In this document: one piece after another, positions 55,174 through 64,000 of the stretch
How the letters are laid out: each line of letters begins with the position of its first letter
Position numbering within the stretch: position 1 is the first letter of the stretch
Origin: Salisapilia sapeloensis
Taxonomy: Eukaryota; Oomycota; Peronosporomycetes; Peronosporales; Salisapiliaceae
Reading direction: 5' to 3'
NCBI GenBank assembly: GCA_023334545.1
Contig: JAADVB010000070.1
Location: 1-64,000 of the forward strand
Length of the DNA stretch: 64,000 nucleotides
Notes under the pieces: model-generated
Database searches by the model: none
Told to the model about the DNA's origin: nothing
What the model saw: only the letters and a program-made list of their open reading frames with translations
Position numbers and translations under genes: made by a program

Positions 55174-55242
55174 ATGTTCAACGTCAAAGACATGAATCTT
55201 ACGAAGAGAGTCCATTCTCGCGACTCCATCGGTTTCCTCTAG
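55174..55242 (+). pseudogene. 5' remnant of a protein 11-like gene
   Basis: An ATG frame of 22 codons (starting MFNVKDMNLTKRVH) aligns with the N-terminus of protein 11 (MDIKDMGLAERIHA) and stops at TAG. Upstream DNA is also similar to that before protein 11. Downstream similarity fades within about 40 bp, so the rest of the gene has been lost. It occupies the place expected for the divergent partner of protein 13. Confidence 0.72.
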
Positions 55243-56424
55243 TGCGCAGGTAGTTGATCACGTTTGATATTTAAAAGATGAGTAAAAATTGTGTATGCAG
55301 AAAGCTATATGCATTGGTGTGGGGTTGCCACATAGTCAGGCATGTATCTAACCTCAACATAGTACTCAAAGGATCTCTACTACGATTTTTCGCTTGGCAG
55401 CGAATGTTCTCTTTGTTCAATTCTTACTCATCGATACGTTATGAACGATCTTAGGGATCAAGGATCGTGCCTGCGCCTCCAGGATCCCAGGCAGGATCCC
55501 GGAAGCCTTCTCCGACCGCTCGCAAGCTACGCAGACTTTCCAGCTAGCCAGACTAAATCCTAGTAGAGTAGTTAGCAGGCAATTTGCATCAATATACCTA
55601 GCACTTTACCATGATACAGCTCATATGTGGAGCCTTTCAGACATGCATAAGTATCGATATGGAGATATCTCCGTATGATCAAAGTGAGGAAATGTTTGGA
55701 AGCGTATGATAAAGATATACCGTCTTCTTAGCAAGACGTCAATGCATTTAATCTCATGGCTAAATGAATATCTCTGCTTTTATTAATAAATCTGCTATAT
55801 CTTGGCTATCTACGTTAGCTGCTTTCAATTTATGTTTGTATTAATATCATATCAATGATTCTGCTTTCCTATGAAAGTCTACTCACGCATCCACATTTTG
55901 GTAACTACCCATGCGAAATCAGCTACAGCTTGGCGGATTCCAATTTAAGTGCTAGATTATCGCAACAGCTTTAGATCCATTTTTTCTAGACAGCAGTCTA
56001 CACATTGTGTCTGGATGAGTTGTACATTAGACACGCAAACGTTTTTACATTTGTTTCTACATTAGAAATTTAGTGTCACGGATCGCTACACTCGGCTCGT
56101 CTGCGATTCGACTTTACCTACTGCCGGTACCATTTAAAAACCTCAACCATGTATCCAAGTGTTGTTTCTGCGTCACGTTCTTTGTGCTCTACATCACACG
56201 CTTCTTAGGCACGAAATAAACTTTTTGTCTTCATTTACAAGATCTGCCACTTCACTATTAATGCAGAAGCTGTTCATGTGCGTATGAAATAACCATAAAG
56301 GAATCTAAATTGCTTCACTGTTTTGATGTTACCAGATTAATAAGCAAAGCTGAGTTCTAGCAGCCGAGTGCTATACGACCTACTATCCCTCTGATATGTA
56401 ACACTCCAAATTGGATTTCGTATA
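55243..56424. other. Gene-free interval with a GGATC-rich patch
   Basis: About 1.2 kb lacking any coding frame. At about 55450-55505 the motif AGGATC occurs several times within 50 bp in a GC-rich patch (for example CAGGATCCCAGGCAGGATCC) inside AT-rich flanks. Origin unknown; deletion scar or repeat seed are possibilities. Confidence 0.45.
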
Positions 56425-57914
56425 TTAGTCCAATAATCGTATATCCAAGGATCCCCACTTCAGGCGTTCGCCGTTCTCACCGTATTTACTCGTTGGTATG
56501 TGTGGGACACTTTTTTCCACCGAGAATCGTTGTAACTCTTCCTCATTCCATACAATGCTTGTGTCTTGCGATGCACAGTCGTTATGAAGTAAGTCTGCCA
56601 AAGCTTGGTCAACATCATTGTCATTCATCATCTCTGACGCCGAGGCTACCACTTCTTTTTCGCTTCTGTTTGAAGGTGTATACTCATAAATACCTGCTTG
56701 ATTGTCTCTATCGAATAAGTTGTGGAAGGCGGCTTCTGAAGGCGAAAGCTCGCTGCGAGCAGTCGAGTCAAAGCCCTCTCTTGAAAAATCAGCTTCCGAC
56801 GACGATGAAGACCCAAAATACAGTGCAAACGATTTTGCTAAATCCCCATCTTGATGATGCAGCTGAACGCCAACAAGGCAGTCCGTACAGAACGTTTCCT
56901 TTTCTGGTCGACAGCATTTCAGCTGCAGTTTGAAAATGACGTGGTTTCGACGACATCGTTTGCATACTTGCTTGTGACAGCCAGCACAACGAACAAGTTT
57001 GCTGAATAGTGGTGGTTGTAACCCACACTGGTCACAAGCGACACTAAGGGATGTCTTCCGTTCAGCTGCTTCAAGCATGAGGGCTGAGAGAGCCTTTGCT
57101 CTCGCAGCTCGTACGCATGAAGCGGCGAATGACATGATGATATTGATAAGCAAATCAGGGACGATGCCCAGAATGAGCTTTGGTACTCGAGCCTTAAGTA
57201 GCCCGAATATACCGACACATCCTTTCGTGACATCTCGATTCAAGAGCACAATGGTGTATTGTGCTTTGGACTTCCTCGAGTGTTTGTCTCTTGTTTCGGC
57301 GGCATTAATCGGGATAATGACGCGGTACGTTAATTTTTCTTGGGCAGCATTGTAGACGTATCCAATGCGCTAGTAGGACTCATTTATGTATCATGCAACG
57401 TAATGGATAATTTGAAGAGTAGTACCTCATAAGTGACAATTTCCCGCGGAGCTGTTAATGGTATAAACGGTAGCTGGAGGGCCTTCCACGTCATACTCTC
57501 GAGGAAAACCCGGGATCCTGGCGGATTTTTCTGGTAGACATGTACGACGGAAGAATCTAGTAGCGTCCGAGGCAAGGTAATGCTGCTCACAACTCGGTGG
57601 ACTTCAGTCGTATCAGCGTATAGACCACGAACAACTTCTTCGGCAGACCCAGGCACGATTCCACTCACTACATAGGCTTGCCTGACTTCTTCGCTAGAAG
57701 ATTTGTCCTCTTGAAAGTAGACCGAAGCAGCTCGTTTTGTTCTGACAAGTTTCCAGTGAGCACATGTTCGCTGCTTTACATGGAAGTTATCGTGTTCTAC
57801 AATCGCTTGATCCAACAATTCATCGGCAGTCTCCGAAAGTTGCTGACGTCGTTCTTCGCTTAGTTCATCAGGGTGAAGACCACTCAAGGCGTCATGCGTT
57901 AACGGTAGGTCCAT
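56425..57914 (-). CDS. START-like / FYVE-like protein 12, two exons
   Basis: Exon 1 is 57914-57426 and exon 2 is 57369-56425, over a 56 bp intron at the shared position (VTYE then RIGYVYN); 477 residues. Exon sizes (489 and 945 nt) match protein 14 exactly. START-like: HWKLVRTKRAASVYF, SGIVPGSAEEVVRGLYADTTE, HVYQKNPPGS. The finger is at about 274-329 (CDQC, CAGC, CKRC, CTDC). The tail has IVWNEEELQRFSVEK and ends SLDIRLLD. The GIKW motif is replaced by SMTWKAL. It forms the first gene of a duplicated two-gene unit. Confidence 0.86.
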
Positions 57915-58183
57915 TTAGCTCGAAGCAAATTAAAAAGTGAAGTGCGATGGGAAGGTCGCATAGAGCAGGTACATGCAGGAAGATTAGAACAAAGTCATGG
58001 ACCGCATGTTTAGACGTATCCCAGTCAAAGGATACAGGAATTTGCATAGGTCTCTGACCAACACAGCACAAAGACAATGGAAATGTAGAAAAAAGTGATT
58101 AAAAGGAAAAAATACATTCAAACTTACCACGAATTAAACTTATCCGGACTTAATATTCCGCGCAAGTTACATCACTTCTATGT

Positions 58184-58800
58184 TCAGTCGACTGAGTTCA
58201 TTTCGAGAGAGCCCCAGTTACGAGATCGACAGGCCTATCGCTTCTTCGTGCTCACTCGAAAGCGTACTACAACACACTGGAAATTGATGCCTTTCATCCA
58301 CATTTCACTCCGCCTCTCCCTGATGTGATGACCGGACTCGCCCCAGCAGACTTGATAGCCCCTTTACCACATCACTCTCTCGGTATGACTTCGGACTGGT
58401 CATTTGACTCGTTCCGTCGCAAGCTTCTGGTGTTAATAGGTTATCGGACACTTTGATATCATCTGGAAGTAGGAAAGGTGTGGACCCTTCTGACAAGATT
58501 GACATGACTTCGTCTGATGGCGACATGGCAAACCATGGTCTCCGACCAATTTGATCTTTCACGGTTTCCAGTCCTGGTGTAGACGTTTTGGCACCATATT
58601 CTTCCGTCGTTAAAAGCCTTATGAATCGAGTATATTTATAAAACGTTTTCCATGATACAATTGGAGCAAAAGATATCGCATTGGATACCTGTGTATAACC
58701 TTTGGAAATGAAGGTACAAGCGTAGCATGCGACTAATGCACCTTGGATTGCGACTGGTAGTTTCAAGTGAGCTATGACTCTCGCGATAACGTTCAAGCCC
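58184..58800 (-). pseudogene. Broken START/FYVE copy related to protein 15
   Basis: Minus-strand sequence aligned by eye with the 3' half of protein 15: RRPWFAMSPSDEVMSILSEG, LPDD and TSQMTSPKSYRES are retained and the end still reads SLEMNSVD before a stop at 58184. Breaks: a stop at 58305-58307 replaces the Trp of the Trp-Asn motif, a frameshift follows within the next 80 bp, and the finger region is deleted and out of frame so that CSNCIM-like Cys coding is read in another frame. The START part is not recognisable. The 5' limit near 58800 is approximate. Confidence 0.8.
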
Positions 58801-58985
58801 GCATTTAATTACATGAAGACAGAGGCCAATTTGGGCGGTCCAACGCTACTACAATCAAGGTCGCTTCAAAGAGCAACTGGTCTAACGATACCGGACTAAG
58901 CGGTAACCTACGATAATTTCTAGCAGTCGAGAATCATATGAACTAAAGACTATTAACTGACACCACGAAAGAGTTTGATACTATA

Positions 58986-60474
58986 TTAGTCTAACAGACG
59001 TATATCCAAGGATCCCCACTTTAACTGTTGACCATGCTCGTCAGAGTTACCCCTCGACGCGGATAAATTGATCGTTTGCAGGGAAAATCGTTGTCGCTCT
59101 TCCTCATTCCACACTACATTCTTGTCTTCTGGTGCGCAAGCTTGGTGAAGCAAGTCGGCTAAAGTTTCACTGACATCGCTGTCGTGCATCTTTTCCGAGG
59201 CTGAGGCTACCGTTTGCCTTTGGTCATTACTTGAACGAAAATGGTCGCAACTACTCGCTCGAGTGTATCTGCCAAAGAAGTTGTGGAAACTTTCCTCTGA
59301 AGGAGAAGCCTCGCTGAGAGTACTCGAGACATAACCTTCCTTCATCGTCTCAATGTCTGACGACGACGACGACTCAAAATACAGTGCAAACGATTTTGCT
59401 AAATCCCCACCTTGATGATGCAGCTGAACACCAATAAGGCAGTCTTTACAGAACATCTCCTTTTCTGGTCGACGGTGCTTTAGCCGCAGCTGGAAGATAA
59501 CGTGTTTTTGCCGGCATCGTTTGCACACTTGCTTGTGACAGCCAGCACAACGAACAAGTTTGCTGAATAGCGGTGGCTGCAGCCCACACAGATCACAAGC
59601 GACACTAAGGGATGCCTTACGTTCAGCTGCTTCAAGCATGAGGGCTGAGAGAGCCTTTGCTCTTGCAGCTTGTACACAGGAGGCGACGGCTGATACACAG
59701 ATCTTCAAAATTTGATCCGAGACGACACTTGTGAGGAACCTGTGCACTCTGGTATGAATGAGGTTGAAAACGCCGACACATCCTTTCGTGATATCTCGAT
59801 ACAAATTCACGGAAGTGTAGTCTGCTTTTAGCATCCTCGAGTTCCTGTCCCTGGTTTCAGCTACATTAATCGGGAGTACGATGCGGTAGGTTAATCGCTC
59901 TTGTGCAGCGTTGTATACGACTCCAAGGCGCTACAAGTAGACGTGAGTGGTTGACGAAAGTAGCGGATGGTATGATGCGAAATACCTCATATGTGACGAC
60001 TTCCCGTGGAGCTGTTAATGGCAGGAACGGTAACTGGAGAGCCATCCATGTTATTGCCTCGAACAAAACTGGGGACTCCGGGTCGTATTTCTGGTACACA
60101 TGTACGACGGAAGAGTCCAATAATGTGCGAGGGTAGATGATGGTATTCGTGATTCGATGCACTTCTGTTGAGTCAGCGTAGACGCCACGCATGACTTCGC
60201 TAGCCGACCCAGGCACGATCCCACTCGCCAAAAACACTCTTCTAGTAGGCTTGGCACAGCAACTGTCGTTGTCAATGTAGATGGAAGAAGCCTTTTTAGT
60301 TTTAAGGTGCCTCCACTTGTCGCAAGTGCTCTTCCCCGCATGAAAATCATCATGCTCTACAATTGCACGATCTAGCAAGTCATCTGCGGTTTCCGCGAGT
60401 AGCTGGCGTCGTTCTTCACTCAATTCATCACGGTGGAGACCGCTCAAGGCGTCATACGCAAATGGGAGGTCCAT
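58986..60474 (-). CDS. START-like / FYVE-like protein 14, two exons
   Basis: Exon 1 is 60474-59986 and exon 2 is 59930-58986, over a 55 bp intron at the shared position; 477 residues. It is a near duplicate of protein 12 with the same exon sizes, opening MDLPFAYDALSGLHRDE. START-like: KWRHLKTKKASSIYID, SGIVPGSASEVMRGVYADSTE. The finger is at about 274-329 (CDLC, CAGC, CKRC, CKDC) with the same preceding LQPPLFSKLVR. The tail has VVWNEEERQRFSLQ and ends SLDIRLLD. It precedes protein 15 as the intact version of the 12-pseudogene unit. Confidence 0.87.
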
Positions 60475-60749
60475 CTAGCTCGACGCAAATGTGAAAGTGG
60501 AATGCATCGGGAAGCTCACATAGAGCAAGTAAGCGAGAGGAATATTAGAACAAAACGATTGAACCGCATATTCGGACGTCTCCCAGCCGAAAGGATATGG
60601 GAATTTGCTTGAAACTCTGACCAACTCCATGCGAAACCAATGATAACGTAAATAGTTTCAGAAAAGTGGGTAGAAATCCCCCCCACACTTAGCACGAATA
60701 GAATTTTATCTGGACTTAATATTCCGCCCAAGTTACATCACTTCTATGT

Positions 60750-62219
60750 TCAGTCGAGTGAGTTCATTTCGAGAGAGCCCCATGTCACGCGATCCACAGG
60801 TTCCTTCGCTTCTTCGTGCTCACTTGAAAGTGTACTACAACGCGTTGAAAATCGATGCCTTTCATCCGCATTCCATTCTACTTCCCCCTGATGTGATGAC
60901 CAAACTCGCCCCAGCAGACTTGATAGCTCCTTCTCCACTTCACTCTCTCGGTATGACTTCGGACTGGTCATTTGACTCGTTCCGTCACAAGCTTCGGATG
61001 CTGATACGAGATCCGATGCTTCCATATCATCTGGAAGTAGGAAAGGTGTGGACCCTTCTGACAAGATTGACATGACTTCGTCTGATGGCGACATGACAAA
61101 CCACGGTTTTCGACCAAACTTGTCTTCCATGGATCCTAACTCAGACGCAGATGAATTGGAGCCACACTCTTCCGTCGGTGACAGCCTTACGGGCTCATTC
61201 GGATCATGAAACTGTACGTTCATAATGCAACTGGAGCAGAACATCTCTTTCTCCGCTTTCTTCGTCCGAACGTTTAGTCGGAAGACGACCTGTTGACAGC
61301 GACATCGGCGGCAAACCTGACGACTGCAACCTTTGCACACGCGTAGTTTTGTTAACAGGGCAGGTGAATGCTCGCACAGGTCACATCGAGTGCTTGAAGA
61401 CGCCTTCCGATTCAGGTTTTGCCTCACTAGAGCAGACAGTGCCTTTGCTTTTGCTACTTGAATGCAGTGCAGGGTCACGGACCCACCTAGTCCAATCATT
61501 CGATCGGCAATGTAACCAAGAAAGAGCTTAGGCGCTATACTATCAACAATGGCAAACGTGCGGACACATGCTTCGCCGACATCTCGATAGAGGAGGACGG
61601 CCGTATAATTTGACTGGTAGTTTCGGGAACTTGCCGAATTGCCTGATTGCTCCGTGTCGATTGGAATCGTGAGGCGATAGCCATATCGATCGTTATTCTC
61701 GTCACAGACGAAGCCCATGCGTTCATACGATACTAGTTCCCGAGGATGCTGAAATGGAAGAGGATGTGGCTGAACTGCCACCCATGTGACTGCTTCTAAC
61801 ATGACTGGAGCTTCTGACGCTGCTTTCTGAAACACATGGACGAGGGAGCAGTCCAAGAGTGACCCTGGGTACGTGAGATGGTTGACAATTTGGTACGTGT
61901 CCGTCGTGTCAGCGTACATGCCGCGCAACACTTCTGTGGCTGATCCAGGCACCATGCCACTAGCCATGAACGTCCGTCGCCCAGCTTCTGTTGGCGTCCA
62001 TTCGGAGGTCTCCTGATCAATATAGGCCGCAGTCGGAAAATTCTCTTTCATAAGACGCCATCGATTATGAGTTTGCTGTCGATGAAAGGCTCTGTACTCT
62101 TGCAGCGTTCGTTGGAGCAAGTCTTGCGCAGTCTCCGCGAGCAGTGCACGCCGTTCTGCCGAATAGCAACTCGATGGGACACCATGGAGTACACCAATCA
62201 TCGAATCGGACGTCATCAT
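60750..62219 (-). CDS. START-like / FYVE-like protein 15
   Basis: 489 residues, ATG ATG at the start (second ATG at 62216 equally possible), intronless; the shared intron site reads YERMGFVCDE without interruption. START-like: NRWRLMKENFPTAAYID, SGMVPGSATEVLRGMYADTTD, VTWVAVQPHP. The finger is at about 278-333 (CDLC, CKGC, CRRC, CSSC). The tail contains RKPWFVMSPSDEVMSILSEG, then VEWNADERHRFSTRC and the end SLEMNSLD. The broken copy at 58184-58800 is its duplicate. It is the last gene of the array. Confidence 0.86.
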   Translation of the reverse strand: MMTSDSMIGVLHGVPSSCYSAERRALLAETAQDLLQRTLQEYRAFHRQQTHNRWRLMKENFPTAAYIDQETSEWTPTEAGRRTFMASGMVPGSATEVLRGMYADTTDTYQIVNHLTYPGSLLDCSLVHVFQKAASEAPVMLEAVTWVAVQPHPLPFQHPRELVSYERMGFVCDENNDRYGYRLTIPIDTEQSGNSASSRNYQSNYTAVLLYRDVGEACVRTFAIVDSIAPKLFLGYIADRMIGLGGSVTLHCIQVAKAKALSALVRQNLNRKASSSTRCDLCEHSPALLTKLRVCKGCSRQVCRRCRCQQVVFRLNVRTKKAEKEMFCSSCIMNVQFHDPNEPVRLSPTEECGSNSSASELGSMEDKFGRKPWFVMSPSDEVMSILSEGSTPFLLPDDMEASDLVSASEACDGTSQMTSPKSYRESEVEKELSSLLGRVWSSHQGEVEWNADERHRFSTRCSTLSSEHEEAKEPVDRVTWGSLEMNSLD

Positions 62220-64000
62220 TGTGCGCTTCGTCGGGAAAATAGAGAAGTGGGACGCATTAAAAACAGGGGGAAGTCGAAGGTTAGAAGCTTACAGGGAACT
62301 ATCTATGATACATCCTCTCGCTAGAAAGTTACATTCAAGTCGATGGTCTATACATTTGATGGGATCCAAGCTTGGATTCATGGAATCAAGTCCCAGAACT
62401 CAGCAGAGTACACGGATAGCATAAAATTGGAAGAAGAACGGTATCGCGGATCGTAGAACTATGGTGATCATGCCAACAAGGTAAATCTTCGAAAGAACAA
62501 GAGGCGGTTGTCGCGATGTTGTCGCTCTACCAAGGCACTTCTTCGTCAGGTCTTCATGTCGTGTGTATTTGAAGCATGCAGGCATGCACGAGAGACGTGA
62601 TATGCACATGCATCAGATATTTCTCGTACCCGTAAATTACTCCACTGGTCGTTTATGAGTCTTGGATAGTACATGGCCGCTTGTGAATAGACTTCGAATT
62701 TCATCCTATTATCGCTCTCTGGAAGGATTATGCCTTCATTCTCGGCTGACATGGAAACCCATGCTGTATCACTGTCCTTGATCTTTGTGCCGCAGCTTTT
62801 TGAGATCCATCAAGCAGCTTTTCAGCATCGATCGACGAATTAGATTTGCCCATCTTACAAGAAACAAGACGATGCTGCACGACACGGATGTCCCGTGCTT
62901 GATCTCCACTGGATTCACATTCTGTCTGATCTCAACTTTCGCCTTTCTATCTCGACTGACTAGAGCAGAATACAGGCCAGATAGTTCCCAAAGCCTCTTA
63001 GTCTGTGGCGCCTTTCCAAGTTGAGCGCTTAAAATGTAGTTAATGTGTTTCAGTGTTCAGAGAAACTTTTATCTGTACGAAAAGTGTACCTGGTGACTGC
63101 TACATTAGCTCGACCCAGCTTGTCTTCGCACCACTTAGTGTCAAGCCACGAAATGACATTCCGTTCGATTGCGACTGCATTTATGGCATAAGGCTTCATT
63201 GTACATCCCGTTCTTTTCCATGTTTCGAGAAAAAACTATCAAAGTGTCCAGTAACGTAGGCATCGTTCGGATAGCCCCTCGTTTCGTATTTAGCTTAATT
63301 CTCGCAGTCATTTTACAAATTTTCATTTATCTGATTGTAGTGCATACCAGTGCCTTTGCATTCATAGCGAGTCCCCCTCTCTACATACGTGTGTCTTGTA
63401 GAGAGATGACTTTGAGCCTCAACGATGTAAATTGATCCTAAAAGATTTTAAGAAAAAATTAACGTGTCTGCGCATCCATACTACTGCCGTCGAATCCCTA
63501 CGCGTTTAAGTCGCTTAGCATATGAAGCGTCAAGTAGATGGGAAGCGTCAGAAAGGTCTCTTGTTCCTCACTCGCAGTAATATTGAGCATGCATTCAGTC
63601 GAAGGGATAAACCGTTTGCCAAGGTAGCTACCGACCTTCAGTTTCTTGTTTTTCAATCTCGAGAATGCTGTAGTCAGCTTTATGCTTCTATTTTACTTTG
63701 AAACAGTCTGGGCTACAAAGGAAGTCACTGCTGTACCAAATAACTACCTCGCGTCATTCAAACGAAGCAATAATCGCTTTCGCACACAATAATGACTGCA
63801 GTCTATATGCTTGTTACTTATAAAGGTGCTTCATGACCGATTGGCATCCATGGCGGTAGTCTTCTAATCAACCGTATTAACTTGTAAGTGCTTTTATAAA
63901 GATATCATTCTCTATTGGTAGCTTAGGAGCGAATCTCATGCTTGACACTGTTTGATTTAAGACTCAAGTAATATCTTTCATCAGCTAGAGATTATTTGTA
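62220..64000. other. Terminal intergenic stretch, no supported gene
   Basis: About 1.8 kb with AT-rich sequence and short frames (up to about 88 codons, several starting at non-ATG codons). No domain, splice-linked exon set or repeat was recognised. A gene extending past the window end cannot be ruled out. Confidence 0.45.

Noticed and set aside
62785..63435. Frames of 68-88 codons near the window end
   Set aside because: No domain, some antisense to each other, no family support.
1..64000. CRISPR arrays, rRNA or tRNA genes
   Set aside because: No regular spaced repeats, no rRNA-like sequence and no cloverleaf with conserved loops were found by eye; a tRNA scan would be needed to exclude tRNAs fully.

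Overview
This is nuclear DNA of an oomycete (a fungus-like stramenopile). The evidence is: GT-AG introns of 50-73 bp inside otherwise compact genes; a large tandem family of START-like plus FYVE-like proteins, an expansion typical of oomycetes; several RWP-RK DNA-binding proteins; a secreted CxGGxC-repeat protein; a PAN/CAP secreted protein; and initiator-like elements just upstream of several start codons. The genus cannot be settled from the sequence. Many long open frames in the window begin at GTG, TTG or similar codons, so starts were moved to the first plausible ATG and exons were joined by hand where a GT-AG intron restored a conserved protein.

Region 1 (1-20.6 kb) is a housekeeping-like stretch. 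In order it holds: the 3' end of an unknown gene, a secreted PAN/CAP protein (-), folylpolyglutamate synthase (+), the spliceosomal ubiquitin ligase PRP19 (-), a GT32-like membrane protein without its DXD motif (-), an RWP-RK protein (-), a Cys-rich type II membrane protein (+), a second RWP-RK protein (+), a poorly coding 2.6 kb, a six-exon AP endonuclease (-), a ZZ-finger coiled-coil protein (+), a two-exon IQ/EF-hand protein (-), a secreted CxGGxC protein (+) and a TEX47-like protein (-). From about 12.9 kb to 22.1 kb the genes are packed tightly, with as little as 21 bp between convergent stop codons.

Region 2 (20.6-29.1 kb) holds three paralogous lipases of the bacterial I.5 type, with GHSMG serine, NDG aspartate and GNH histidine motifs and an Asp/His/His set spaced like that family's zinc site. 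The three copies differ in which of two ancestral introns they keep. Two more RWP-RK genes lie among them, one with an intron at exactly the position seen in the first RWP-RK gene.

Region 3 (29.1-62.2 kb) is the main feature: 15 intact and 2 broken paralogs of a START-like plus FYVE-like protein of about 435-490 residues. The zinc finger keeps the eight-cysteine FYVE spacing but lacks the signature residues that bind phosphatidylinositol 3-phosphate. Beyond the finger is a variable Ser-rich tail, yet many copies share a short Trp-Asn acidic motif near the end, and eleven end exactly in Leu-Asp. The array grew by duplication of two-gene units, and two units show one member decaying. The last 1.8 kb (62.2-64 kb) shows no gene I can support.

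How the genes might work together is inference: the START-like/FYVE-like array and the lipases both suggest lipid sensing or handling at membranes, with the RWP-RK proteins as possible regulators scattered nearby. The sequence does not show a direct functional link.
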